From Pseudomonas sp. Teo4 (GTDB taxonomy: Bacteria; Pseudomonadota; Gammaproteobacteria; Pseudomonadales; Pseudomonadaceae), in the NCBI RefSeq assembly GCF_034387475.1, contig NZ_JAXCIL010000002.1, forward strand, positions 2,294,001-2,358,000: 64,000 bases of DNA, written 5' to 3'. The translations under genes and the position numbers were made by a program. Every line of letters starts with the position of its first letter. The first letter of the stretch is position 1. Below, in pieces: positions 7,799-16,140 of this stretch. Below the pieces are notes generated by a model, which saw nothing but the letters and a program-made list of their open reading frames with translations, searched no databases and was not told the origin of the DNA.

Positions 7799-8491
7799 CT
7801 AGACGGTGGCGATTTCCTCGGCCGTCAGCGCCCTGAACGCCCCTGGTTGCAGAGCTGGGTCCAGTTGGATCAGCCCCATGCTCTCGCGGTGCAACCCCAC
7901 CACCTTGTTGTCGAAGTGTCCGAACATGCGCTTGACCTGGTGATAGCGCCCTTCGACGATCGCCAGCCGGGCCTGACGTGGGCCGAGAATGTCCAGTTGG
8001 GCGGGCAGGGTGGTGAGGTCTTCGAAGGCGAAGTAGAAGCCCTCACGAAACTTGGCGACATAGTGCTCGCCGATCTCGTCCTCGGTCTCGACCAGGTAGC
8101 GCTTGGGCAGCTTGGTCCTGGGCTGGGTCAGGCGTCGCGACCACTGGCCGTCATTGGTCAGAATCAGCAGGCCGGTGGTGTTGTAGTCCAGCCGCCCGGC
8201 GATGTGCAGGTCGTCCCGCAGTTCAGCAGGCAGCAGGTCCAGCACGGTGCGGTGCTGAGGGTCCTGGGTGGCACTGACGCAGCCTTCGGGTTTGTGCAGC
8301 ATCAGGTAGCGAGCTGGGCGGCCGGCTTGAAGCAACTGCTCGTCCACTTCGATGCGGCTGAATTCGTTCACTTCAAACAGCGGGTCGACCACAACCTCAC
8401 CATTTACCCGGACGCGTCGCTGCACCAGCAGCAGGCGCACTTGCTGGCGGTTGTAGCAGGGCAGGTTGGCGAGGAAACGGTCAAGACGCAT
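7799..8491 (-). CDS. rsuA: 16S rRNA pseudouridine synthase RsuA
   Basis: The 230-residue enzyme aligns along its length with E. coli RsuA, which converts uridine 516 of 16S rRNA to pseudouridine. An S4-type RNA-binding segment covers residues 1-50 (MRLDRFLANL, RRVRVNGEVV). The catalytic Asp102 sits in AGRLDYNTTGLLILTNDG, and EGRYHQVKRMFG near residue 195 is the second family motif. An upstream extension of the frame to 8662 has no ribosome binding site or homology, so ATG 8491 is used. Other RsuA/RluB/E/F family specificities are less likely given the similarity to RsuA. Confidence 0.88.
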   Translation of the reverse strand: MRLDRFLANLPCYNRQQVRLLLVQRRVRVNGEVVVDPLFEVNEFSRIEVDEQLLQAGRPARYLMLHKPEGCVSATQDPQHRTVLDLLPAELRDDLHIAGRLDYNTTGLLILTNDGQWSRRLTQPRTKLPKRYLVETEDEIGEHYVAKFREGFYFAFEDLTTLPAQLDILGPRQARLAIVEGRYHQVKRMFGHFDNKVVGLHRESMGLIQLDPALQPGAFRALTAEEIATV

Positions 8492-8526
8492 GACGGCACG
8501 GCAGAGGATGACAGCGGGCGCGCAGT

Positions 8527-8748
8527 CTAGCGCGTTGGGGTGACGGGCGCTGCATCGAGTTGCGCCTGCACCCCGGCGCAGCGTGGGCACAGGCAGGCCT
8601 GGTCGCGCAGCTCGGCGGGCAGGGCCTGAAGCACGGCGGGGTCGATGGTCACGCCAAAGCACCAGCAGGCCTGGGTGGCGTTGGCTGGCTCAGCCAAGGT
8701 GCACTGGTTGCGGGCGCCACAGGCGGGGCAGTGTTGGTTGTCAGGCAT
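8527..8748 (-). CDS. Cysteine-rich CWC family protein
   Basis: This is a small 73-residue protein with paired cysteines: CPAC near residue 8, C17, CWCF near residue 31 and CLCPRC near residue 55. It matches the cysteine-rich CWC family, thought to bind zinc, of unknown function. Its start at 8748 overlaps the last 8 bp of the upstream diguanylate cyclase gene, so the two are probably translated together. This start gives the length usual for the family; an upstream in-frame start at 8814 would overlap the cyclase by 74 bp. Confidence 0.75.
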   Translation of the reverse strand: MPDNQHCPACGARNQCTLAEPANATQACWCFGVTIDPAVLQALPAELRDQACLCPRCAGVQAQLDAAPVTPTR

Positions 8749-10231
8749 GTTCGGGTCCAGGTGATTCACTGCAGACGCGGTTGCGGCCGGCCTGCTTGGC
8801 GCGATAGAGCGCACGGTCGGCGCGGGTCAGCAGAGCGTGCAAGGTGTCGCCCGGCTGGAGGTTGCCCAGGCCGATACTGGTAGTCAGTCGTAGCGGTTGG
8901 TCTTCGTAGTTGAACGTCAATTGCTCGGTGCGCCGACGGATCTTTTCGGCCACTTCGATGGCCTGACGGCCGTTGGCCTCGCGCAGCAACACGATGAACT
9001 CCTCACCGCCCCAGCGACAGATTATATCTGACTGGCGCAGGCTGCCCTGCAGCACTTGGGCGAACTGGCGCAACACTTCGTCGCCTGCCAGGTGGCCGTG
9101 GGTGTCGTTGAGCGCCTTGAAGTTGTCCAGGTCGATCAGCAATGCCACCAGCGGCACCCGGTCACGCACGGCTTCCTGCAACGCCTGGGCGGCCAGCAGG
9201 TCGAAGCTGCGCCGGTTGGGCAGGCCGGTGAGGCTGTCGAGCGTGGCCAGCGCGGTGGTGCTTGCCTGGTGCCGCTGGAGCATGGCATTGAGCAGCGACA
9301 GCACCACCAGGGTGATCATCGCGCAGATCGCCAGGTTCAGGTAAAGGGAATGGCGGACGCGGTCCAGCACGCCGGTCTCACGCTTGTCCACCAGCAGGTA
9401 CCAGTCCAGCTCCGACAATTGACGGACGTTGAGGAAATGACTGTGTCCGGCGGTGTCCTGATACTCGTGGCTGCCTTGGTCAGGCACTGGCCCCTGCGTC
9501 AGTACTGCATCGAAGTCGCCGGTGTCGCTAAGCGTCTGGCCGACGCGCAGGCCATGGGGGCCGCCGTCGGAGCCGGTGAGCAGGACCTTGCCCTGGGCGT
9601 CGGTAAAGAACACCGAACGTTGGTAGCGCCGTTGGTAATCGTCGATCAGCTTGACCACGGACGCCACGCTCAGCCCCACACCGGCAGCACCGATGAAGCG
9701 CTGCTGATAATCCAGCACCCGATAGTTGATGAACACCGTGAGGCTGTCCTGGTTGGCCATGTCCAGGTCGACGTTGATCTCGTACGGTGCCTTGAGCTCG
9801 CGCAGGCGGAAATACCAGGCATCGCGCCAGGTGCCTGGCTGGACCTGCTTGAGTACACCCTTGGCCTGGTAGTAGGTCAGGCTGCGGTCGGAGACGAAGA
9901 ACGAGGTGCAGGTGTCCTGCTTGCCCATCACCTCGCCGAGGTAACGGGTAATGCGCCGGGTGTCCTGTTCGCCGGATAGCACCCAGTCGCGCAGGAAGGT
10001 GTCCTGGGCCATCATCGAGGCGATCAGCACTGGGCGAATCAGGTCTTTCTGGATTTCCGAGTAGACCGTGTCGGAGGTCAGTGGCAGCTCGGTATTGATG
10101 ATGCCGTCGCGGATGGCGCCGCGCGATGCGTAGTAGCTGAGCAGGGACGTGGCAAGGAAGCCGCAGGCCAGTAACACCAGCAGGGTGAGGATCAGCGAGC
10201 GCTGTGACAACAGGGCGGAGCGTGAAGGCAT
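8741..10231 (-). CDS. Membrane diguanylate cyclase with Cache-type sensor
   Basis: The 496-residue protein makes cyclic di-GMP from two GTP. A transmembrane segment at about residues 13-35 and another at about 297-318 flank a periplasmic double-Cache-like sensor (YYQAKGVLKQVQ, then VFINYRVLD). The C-terminal GGDEF domain starts at about residue 333 (DSLTGLPNRRSF). The active site is GGEEF, and RQSD five residues before it is an intact inhibitory I-site, so product inhibition is expected. No EAL domain is present. The ligand of the sensor is unknown. It overlaps the CWC gene by 8 bp and is divergent from the lipoprotein gene at 10444. Confidence 0.9.
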   Translation of the reverse strand: MPSRSALLSQRSLILTLLVLLACGFLATSLLSYYASRGAIRDGIINTELPLTSDTVYSEIQKDLIRPVLIASMMAQDTFLRDWVLSGEQDTRRITRYLGEVMGKQDTCTSFFVSDRSLTYYQAKGVLKQVQPGTWRDAWYFRLRELKAPYEINVDLDMANQDSLTVFINYRVLDYQQRFIGAAGVGLSVASVVKLIDDYQRRYQRSVFFTDAQGKVLLTGSDGGPHGLRVGQTLSDTGDFDAVLTQGPVPDQGSHEYQDTAGHSHFLNVRQLSELDWYLLVDKRETGVLDRVRHSLYLNLAICAMITLVVLSLLNAMLQRHQASTTALATLDSLTGLPNRRSFDLLAAQALQEAVRDRVPLVALLIDLDNFKALNDTHGHLAGDEVLRQFAQVLQGSLRQSDIICRWGGEEFIVLLREANGRQAIEVAEKIRRRTEQLTFNYEDQPLRLTTSIGLGNLQPGDTLHALLTRADRALYRAKQAGRNRVCSESPGPEHA

Positions 10232-10443
10232 GATCGTCCCGTGATGTGTGCCGAGCTGACCATTCTAGTGAGATGACCGAAAAATGACTGCATATTTTTT
10301 AGGGTTAATCCGACCTGTTTCAAATTATTGCAGAAATGGCACTGCACCGAGGCGCAACGGTCTTATTCATTGTCGATGAACGCTTCGTCGTCGACGCTCG
10401 CCAGCGCCGCTGTTCGGGCACCCCTGCGGTCCAGGAGGCCGCC

Positions 10444-10905
10444 ATGTCCTATCGAATTCTGTTGATCGCCCTGTTGGGTCTGATGACGTCAGCCTGTGTC
10501 CCTTACTACGAGAGTGGGGGCTATTACCGCTCGGATTATTACACCACCGATCGCTATGTTTCGCCGGGGTACTACCGCTATGACCGCTACTATGTAACGC
10601 CGCAACCGCGCTACTACTACCAGCCGGCTCCTCGCTATTACCAGCCTGCGCCCCGTTACTACCGGCAGGCGCCGGCACCGCATTACAAGCCTCATCCGCA
10701 GCCGGGGATGAACCAGTGGCATGGCAACCCGCGATATGACTATGGCAACCGCCAGCGTTACGACTACGGGCGGGACCGAGATCGTCATGATTATCGCAAT
10801 GACAGCAAGCGCTACCAGAATGATCGGTGGCATTCGAACGGGCGCGGGGATCGTGACCGGCGTCCGGACGGTGGCCGGGGAGGTGACCGCAACTGGCAGC
10901 GGTGA
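10444..10905 (+). CDS. Tyrosine/arginine-rich lipoprotein, hypothetical
   Basis: The 153-residue protein begins MSYRILLIALLGLMTSAC, an N-terminal hydrophobic segment ending in a lipobox-like TSAC, so it is probably a lipid-anchored envelope protein. The rest is low complexity: tandem units such as PRYYQPA and PRYYRQA (residues about 52-80), then a basic tail rich in Arg, Asp, Tyr and Gly (DRDRHDYRND). AGGAGG lies 5 nt before the ATG at 10444. No enzyme motif is visible. An intrinsic terminator follows directly. Confidence 0.7.
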   Translation: MSYRILLIALLGLMTSACVPYYESGGYYRSDYYTTDRYVSPGYYRYDRYYVTPQPRYYYQPAPRYYQPAPRYYRQAPAPHYKPHPQPGMNQWHGNPRYDYGNRQRYDYGRDRDRHDYRNDSKRYQNDRWHSNGRGDRDRRPDGGRGGDRNWQR

Positions 10906-10914
10906 TGGGTAAGG

Positions 10915-10942
10915 CGGGGCTGCATGGCAGCCCCGTTTTTTT
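10915..10942 (+). terminator. Rho-independent terminator after the lipoprotein gene
   Basis: CGGGGCTGC, ATG, GCAGCCCCG forms a 9-bp perfect stem followed by seven T. It ends 7 bp before the stop codon of the convergent hydratase gene. Confidence 0.92.
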
Positions 10943-10948
10943 GGCGTT

Positions 10949-12055
10949 CTACTCCAGGTCAGCCAGCGGATGGCGGCCTTCCCACACTTTGGCGAAATGG
11001 GCTTCGACCACCGCCGAGGGCACCTGGGCGATGTCCGGCCAATGCCAGCGCGGCTGGTTGTCCTTGTCCAGCAGCCGGGCACGCACCCCCTCGCTGAACT
11101 CCGGATGCCGGCAGCAGTTCAGGCTCATGGTGTATTCCATCTGGAACACCTGGGCCAAGGACAGATGGCGCGCCCGGCTGATCTGCTCCCACACCAGGTG
11201 CGCGGTCAGTGGACAGCCCTCGTGCAGGCGTTGGCCGGCCTCGGCCAGCAGCGGGTCCTGATGCTGTTTCAGGCTTTCAAGCGCGCGCCAGGCGCCGACC
11301 GGGTCGGCCACGTCGAGAAGGTCGTCGATCATCCGGCGTCGTGGCAGCCACTGCGCCTCGGGCATTTCAGCCCAGGCACGGTGCTGTTCGGCTTTCAGCA
11401 GGCTGTTCAACTGCAGCTCGGTCTGTTCCTGCCAGTTCAACTGCAGCAGCTCTTCGATCAAGGCCTCCTGCTGTTGCTCACCCAGGAACCGATCGGCCAA
11501 TCCCAGATCGATGGCATCGCGGGCATTGATCGGCGCGCCAGTTAGCCCCAGAAACAACCCCAGCTTGCCCGGCAGCCGGGCAAGGAACCAGCTGGCGCCA
11601 ACGTCTGGATACAAGCCGATGCTGATTTCCGGCATCGCCAGGCGGCTACTGGGGGTGACGATACGTACCCCGGCCCCTTGCAGCAGCCCCATGCCACCGC
11701 CCAGCACGTGGCCGTGGCCCCAGCACAGCAGGGGCTTGGGGTAGGTGTGCAGCAAGTAGTCGAGGCGGTACTCGGCGGCAAAGAAGGTTGCCGCCAGTGG
11801 TGGGACACTGCCCGGGTGGTCGCGGCAAGCCTGGGCCAGTGCTCGCACATCGCCCCCTGCGCAGAACGCCTTGGCGCCGCTGCCGCGCAGCAAAACGCAG
11901 ACCACGCCCGGGTCGTTGGCCCAGGCATGCAGCTGTTCGCCCAGGACCTCGATCATCGGCAGATTGAGCGCATTGAGCGCCTTGGGGGCATCCAGTGTGG
12001 CAATGCCGATGCGGGCGCCATCGGCGCCGGTGAGTACCTCGCATTGAATGGACAT
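10949..12055 (-). CDS. Enoyl-CoA hydratase/isomerase family (3-hydroxyisobutyryl-CoA hydrolase-like)
   Basis: The 368-residue crotonase-fold protein is longer than a typical enoyl-CoA hydratase (about 260) and matches the 3-hydroxyisobutyryl-CoA hydrolase (HIBCH) type. Oxyanion-hole segments are visible at FCAGGDVRALAQ (about residue 67) and GHVLGGGMGLLQGA (about 115), then MPEISIGLYPDVGAS (about 141) with the acidic residues used by HIBCH. The C-terminal extension contains MEYTMSLNCCRHPEFSEGVR, a HIBCH signature. That enzyme acts in valine degradation. GAGG lies 5 nt before the ATG at 12055. No other valine pathway gene is adjacent. Confidence 0.8.
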   Translation of the reverse strand: MSIQCEVLTGADGARIGIATLDAPKALNALNLPMIEVLGEQLHAWANDPGVVCVLLRGSGAKAFCAGGDVRALAQACRDHPGSVPPLAATFFAAEYRLDYLLHTYPKPLLCWGHGHVLGGGMGLLQGAGVRIVTPSSRLAMPEISIGLYPDVGASWFLARLPGKLGLFLGLTGAPINARDAIDLGLADRFLGEQQQEALIEELLQLNWQEQTELQLNSLLKAEQHRAWAEMPEAQWLPRRRMIDDLLDVADPVGAWRALESLKQHQDPLLAEAGQRLHEGCPLTAHLVWEQISRARHLSLAQVFQMEYTMSLNCCRHPEFSEGVRARLLDKDNQPRWHWPDIAQVPSAVVEAHFAKVWEGRHPLADLE

Positions 12056-12126
12056 GGCTACCTCGCACAAGTCATCGCACAAGTATGGCTCGCCTGGCCG
12101 ATCATGCCGGTCGCCGGTCGGACTGA

Positions 12127-12155
12127 TTGACAAGGGGGGGCGGCTTACCTAGTGT
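12127..12155 (+). promoter_or_regulatory. Candidate sigma-70 promoter of ung
   Basis: TTGACA at 12127-12132 and TAGTGT at 12150-12155 are 17 bp apart, 25 bp before the ung start codon. The -35 is perfect and the -10 is weak. Confidence 0.45.
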
Positions 12156-12180
12156 CGCGCCATTGTTTACGGATGGCCCC

Positions 12181-12873
12181 ATGACTGACGACGATCGCAT
12201 CAAACTCGAACCCAGCTGGAAGGCCGCATTGCGCGCCGAGTTCGACCAGCCCTACATGCACCAGCTACGCGAGTTCCTGCGTCAGGAATACGCTGCCGGC
12301 AAGGAAATCTACCCGCCGGGGCCGCTGATTTTCAACGCGCTCAATTCCACCCCGCTGGAGCAGGTCAAGGTAGTGATCCTCGGCCAGGACCCTTACCACG
12401 GCCCGGGCCAGGCCCATGGCTTGTGCTTCTCGGTGCAGCCAGGCGTGCCGACACCGCCGTCACTGGTGAACATTTACAAGGAGCTGCAGCGCGACCTGAA
12501 CATCGACATCCCCAATCACGGCTACCTGCAAAGCTGGGCCGAGCAGGGGGTGCTGCTGCTCAATACCACCATGACCGTGGAACGTGCCAACGCCGCTTCG
12601 CATGCCAAGAAGGGCTGGGAATTCTTCACTGACCGGATCATCCAGGTGGTGAGCGAGCAGTGCCCCAATGTGGTGTTCCTGCTGTGGGGCGCGCATGCCC
12701 AGAGCAAGCAGAAGCTGATCGACGGCACCAAGCACCTGGTGCTCAAGTCGGTGCATCCATCGCCGCTGTCGGCGTACCGCGGCTTCCTCGGATGTGGGCA
12801 TTTCAGCCGTGCCAACAGCTTCCTCGAGCAGCGTGGGCTGGCGCCGATCAACTGGGCGTTGCCGCCGCTCTAA
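12181..12873 (+). CDS. ung: Uracil-DNA glycosylase
   Basis: The 230-residue protein is a family 1 uracil-DNA glycosylase that removes uracil from DNA to start base excision repair. The water-activating loop [18 protein letters not shown] contains the catalytic Asp70, and the DNA-intercalating loop [11 protein letters not shown] follows near residue 195. The length is normal for the family. The start at 12181 is chosen over an in-frame start at 12127 because the latter falls in the promoter region. It is divergent from the hydratase gene and followed by a REP pair. Confidence 0.97.
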   Translation: MTDDDRIKLEPSWKAALRAEFDQPYMHQLREFLRQEYAAGKEIYPPGPLIFNALNSTPLEQVKVVILGQDPYHGPGQAHGLCFSVQPGVPTPPSLVNIYKELQRDLNIDIPNHGYLQSWAEQGVLLLNTTMTVERANAASHAKKGWEFFTDRIIQVVSEQCPNVVFLLWGAHAQSKQKLIDGTKHLVLKSVHPSPLSAYRGFLGCGHFSRANSFLEQRGLAPINWALPPL

Positions 12874-12881
12874 GCGTTGCT

Positions 12882-13016
12882 TCATCGCCGGCAAGCCGGC
12901 TCCCACAGGTATCGCGCAAGCTTTTAGATATTGAGCAAGGCAGTTGCACCCACAGGTACTGCCGTGATCTCAAGATTGTCGCGGTCCTTGTGGGAGCCGG
13001 CTTGCCGGCGATGAGG
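12882..13016. repeat. REP pair, family 1, inverted
   Basis: A minus-orientation copy at 12882-12908 and a plus-orientation copy at 12988-13016 face each other across about 80 bp. The linker contains GATCTCAAGATTGTCGCGGT, similar to linkers near 7.7 kb and 47.2 kb. It lies between the convergent ung and AbrB-like genes. Confidence 0.9.
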
Positions 13017-13027
13017 CCCATGCGGTC

Positions 13028-14050
13028 TCAATCCTTCCACAACCTGAACAACGGCTCTGCCAGAAACAGCACGAACAGCAAGCGCATCACCTGCAATGCA
13101 GTCACCAACGGCACCGACAGTTGCAAGGTCTCAGCCGTCAAACTCATCTCGGCAATGCCCCCGGGCATCATCCCCAGGGTCAGCGAGCGCAAGTCCAGCC
13201 CGGTCATCACGCTCAACCCCCATGCGGCACTGCCGGCAATCAACATGCACAGCGCCGTGGCAATCAACGTGCGCCCGAGAAACGACGGTGCTCGACGAAA
13301 GAACGCCCGGTTGAAGTGGCAGGCCAGGCCGCTGCCGATCAGCCATTGACCAATCTGGCTGGCGCCATTGGGCAGGGCGATTTGCAGGTTGCCTGCCAGG
13401 CTCACTGCCGCGGCAACCAGCAAGGGCCCGAACAACCACGGGTTGGGCTGACGCAAGCGCTGCCAGATCAGTGCAGTGATTACGCCGGCAGGCGCGATCA
13501 ACGCCAGCCAACCCCAGTTCACGCTGCCTGCGTGGTTGAGCGGCACGCCGTCACCCAGCAGAAACTTGAACAGTGCCGGCACGCACAGCACCACCGCCAG
13601 CACCCGCAGACTTTGCGCCGCAGCGACCTGACTGAGCACCGCACCATTGCGCGCTCCCAGGTTGACCATCTCTCCTGAACCACCTGGCATGCTGGCGAAG
13701 AAGGCTGTGGCGCGATCCTCGCCAGTACGGCGCAACAACCAAACGCCAATCACGCTGGACAGCGTGGTGACCAAGGCACCGAAGAAGATCAGCGCAAAAT
13801 GGCTGCCCACCTGCTCGACCACTGCGGGCGTGAAGTGCAGGCCGATGCCGATGCCGATGATGCACTGGCCGCATTTGCGGCCATTGGGGATTTCCGACAG
13901 CTGCCATGGCGTCAGGCAGCGCACCAGGATGATCGCCAGCAATGAGCCGACCATCCACGGCAAAGGCCAGCCGACCTTGCTGGCGAGAAACCCGCCAGCA
14001 AGGCCGACTAGCCCGGTCGCCCAGAACAGAGGCAGAGGCCGATCAGGCAT
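13028..14050 (-). CDS. AbrB family membrane protein (putative transporter)
   Basis: This is a 340-residue very hydrophobic protein with about ten membrane segments. It matches the AbrB / ammonia monooxygenase-like family, with two repeats of a GxxxPGGxxEM motif: SMPGGSGEMVNLGA near residue 120 and MMPGGIAEMSLTAE near residue 295. The family's transport substrate is not established. Its start overlaps the tctA stop codon by 8 bp, so it is co-translated with the tricarboxylate transporter and may help in carboxylate uptake or efflux; this is inference from position. Confidence 0.8.
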   Translation of the reverse strand: MPDRPLPLFWATGLVGLAGGFLASKVGWPLPWMVGSLLAIILVRCLTPWQLSEIPNGRKCGQCIIGIGIGLHFTPAVVEQVGSHFALIFFGALVTTLSSVIGVWLLRRTGEDRATAFFASMPGGSGEMVNLGARNGAVLSQVAAAQSLRVLAVVLCVPALFKFLLGDGVPLNHAGSVNWGWLALIAPAGVITALIWQRLRQPNPWLFGPLLVAAAVSLAGNLQIALPNGASQIGQWLIGSGLACHFNRAFFRRAPSFLGRTLIATALCMLIAGSAAWGLSVMTGLDLRSLTLGMMPGGIAEMSLTAETLQLSVPLVTALQVMRLLFVLFLAEPLFRLWKD

Positions 14051-15557
14051 CGGCCATGGCCCGGCGTTGCAGGCTGCGTTTACGCCAGATGCGCATCAGC
14101 GGCAGGGCCAGCATGCACACCACCAGCACCCAAACGCCCATGCTGATCGGGCTCGACCAGAGGATGCCCAGCTCACCGTTGGAGATCGACAGCGCGCGGC
14201 GCAGGTTCTGCTCCATCAGCCCGCCGAGAATGAAGCCGAGCAGGATCGGCGACAGTGGGAAGTCGAGCTTGCGCAGGATGTAACCCATGATGCCGATGCC
14301 GACCATCAGGAACAGGTCGAAGGTGGTGGCGTGCACGGCATACACACCGATCGCGGTGATGATCGCGATCACCGGCACCAGCGCCCAGTTCGGCACGGCA
14401 AGGATGCGGGTGAAGATGCGGATCATCGGGATGTTCAGGATCACCAGCATGATGTTGGCGATGAACAGCGAGGCGATCAGGCCCCAGACGATGTCGGGTT
14501 GCTGCTGGAATAGCAGCGGGCCAGGGGTGATGTTGTACAGGGTCAGCGCACCGATCATCACTGCCGTGGTGCCCGAACCCGGTACACCCAGGGTCAGCAT
14601 GGGCACCAGTGCGCCACAGCACGAGGCGCCGATTGCAGTTTCCGGGGCGGCCAGGCCACGGGCGTCGCCCTTGCCGAACTTGCCCGAGGTGCCCGCGATG
14701 CGCTTTTCAGTCATGTAGGCCACCGCACTGGCCAGGGTTGCGCCAGCGCCTGGCAGCACGCCCATGACGAAGCCAAGCAGCCCGCAACGGATGTTGACTA
14801 CGAACACCGAAGCGGCTTCCTTGAAGTTGAACAGCATGCGCCCGGTGGCCTTGACTGCCGCATGGCCATGGTGGGTCTTTTCCAGCAGCAGAAGAATCTC
14901 GCTGATCGAGAACAGGCCCAGCACCAGCACCACGAACTGGATGCCGTCGGCCAGGTGCACGCTGTCGCCGGTGAAGCGGTAGACACCGCTGTTGGCGTCG
15001 ATGCCGACCGCCGACAGGAACAGACCGATCAGCGCCGCGATGAAGGTCTTCAGCGGTTTGTCACCGGCCATACCGCCCAGGGCGACGATGGCGAACACCA
15101 TCAGCACGAAGTACTCCGCCGGCCCGAAGGCGATGGCCCATTTCGCCAGCAACGGCGCGAACAGCACCATGCCGCAGGTGGCGATCAGGGCGCCGATGAA
15201 CGAACTCCACGCCGACAGCGACAGGGCCACGCCGGCCAAGCCCTGGCGGGCCATGGGGTAGCCGTCGAGGGTGGTCATGACGGTGGACGCTTCGCCCGGG
15301 ATGTTCAGCAGGATCGAACTGATCCGACCGCCGTATTCGCAGCCCAGGTACACCGCGGCCAGCAGAATCAGCGCCGACTCTGGCGGCAGGCCGAGGGCGA
15401 AGGCAATCGGAATCAGCAGGGCCACGCCGTTGATCGGGCCCAGGCCCGGCAGCAGGCCGACCACGGTGCCGATCAGGGTGCCGGTGAGGGCGGTGACCAG
15501 GTTGTACGGGCTCAGGGCCACGCCGAAGCCCTGGCCCAGGTAGCTCAAGGTATCCAT
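14043..15557 (-). CDS. tctA: Tripartite tricarboxylate transporter, large permease TctA
   Basis: The 504-residue inner membrane protein is the large 12-helix subunit of a TctABC citrate-type transporter. Family motifs are GTVVGLLPGLGPINGVALLI (about residue 30) and its repeat GVLPGAGATLASAVAYM (about 265). GGAG lies 9 nt before the ATG at 15557, inside the last codons of tctB, and the two genes are 3 bp apart. It works with TctB and the periplasmic binding protein TctC, whose genes follow upstream in the same direction. Confidence 0.93.
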   Translation of the reverse strand: MDTLSYLGQGFGVALSPYNLVTALTGTLIGTVVGLLPGLGPINGVALLIPIAFALGLPPESALILLAAVYLGCEYGGRISSILLNIPGEASTVMTTLDGYPMARQGLAGVALSLSAWSSFIGALIATCGMVLFAPLLAKWAIAFGPAEYFVLMVFAIVALGGMAGDKPLKTFIAALIGLFLSAVGIDANSGVYRFTGDSVHLADGIQFVVLVLGLFSISEILLLLEKTHHGHAAVKATGRMLFNFKEAASVFVVNIRCGLLGFVMGVLPGAGATLASAVAYMTEKRIAGTSGKFGKGDARGLAAPETAIGASCCGALVPMLTLGVPGSGTTAVMIGALTLYNITPGPLLFQQQPDIVWGLIASLFIANIMLVILNIPMIRIFTRILAVPNWALVPVIAIITAIGVYAVHATTFDLFLMVGIGIMGYILRKLDFPLSPILLGFILGGLMEQNLRRALSISNGELGILWSSPISMGVWVLVVCMLALPLMRIWRKRSLQRRAMADA

Positions 15558-15560
15558 GTG

Positions 15561-16019
15561 TCAGTTCTCCAGTACGTCGAGCAGGCCGAGGGGCAGGGGC
15601 ACGTCCATCACGCGGTCGAACAACCAGTAGAGAAACAGGCTCATGCCCACCACCACGATGGCGCTGTGCAGCCAGCGGCCGCCGTACAGGCGGGCCATGG
15701 GAATGCCGACCAGAATGGCGCTGAGGATGAAGCCCAAGGCTTCGAAAGTGGCGGCGAAGACGACCAGCAGTCCGACGCAGAGGCTGATCTTGGTCAGGGT
15801 CTCGCGGTCCAGCTCGGGTTCATCGTCCTTGCGTACGATGGGCGTCGGGCGGATCGCCAGGTACAACAGGCCAGCGCCCATCAGGCCCAGCATCAGCAAG
15901 GGGTAGGCGCGCGGGCCGACCGGTTCGTAGGAAAACGCGGCCTGGTAGGGCCAGGCCATTACGGCCAGGGCGGCGCACACCGCCAGCAGGGCCAGGGCGA
16001 AAATGCGTTGCAGGATCAT
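15561..16019 (-). CDS. tctB: Tripartite tricarboxylate transporter, small permease TctB
   Basis: The 152-residue protein has four hydrophobic segments, as expected for the small membrane subunit of TctABC systems. It is weakly conserved in sequence, as is normal for TctB, so the call leans on size, topology and position before tctA. The ATG at 16019 has GGA 7 nt upstream; a TTG codon directly before it is less likely. A REP pair separates it from tctC. Confidence 0.88.
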   Translation of the reverse strand: MILQRIFALALLAVCAALAVMAWPYQAAFSYEPVGPRAYPLLMLGLMGAGLLYLAIRPTPIVRKDDEPELDRETLTKISLCVGLLVVFAATFEALGFILSAILVGIPMARLYGGRWLHSAIVVVGMSLFLYWLFDRVMDVPLPLGLLDVLEN

Positions 16020-16055
16020 CAAGGAGTCCTCGGTGAGGGTGCTAAGGCTGTAATG

Positions 16056-16133
16056 GCCTCATCGCCGGCAAGCCGGCTCCCACAGTGAGAGCACTGCAGT
16101 ACCTGTGGGAGCCGGCTTGCCGGCGATGAGGCC
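16056..16133. repeat. REP pair, family 1, inside the tct gene cluster
   Basis: Copies at 16056-16085 (minus) and 16104-16133 (plus) are separated by a short linker with GCACTGCAGTACCTG. The pair lies between tctC and tctB, which read in the same direction, so the message would carry a strong double hairpin that could set the ratio of binding protein to permease. Confidence 0.9.
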
Positions 16134-16140
16134 CAGAGGC

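Noticed and set aside
8492..8662. N-terminal extension of rsuA to 8662
   Set aside because: The extra 57 residues are Arg/Pro/Ala-rich, overlap the CWC gene and have no counterpart in RsuA.
10615..10680. Short tandem repeats that could suggest a CRISPR-like array
   Set aside because: They are in-frame codon repeats (PRYYQPA-type) within the lipoprotein gene, without spacers. No CRISPR array was seen in the window.
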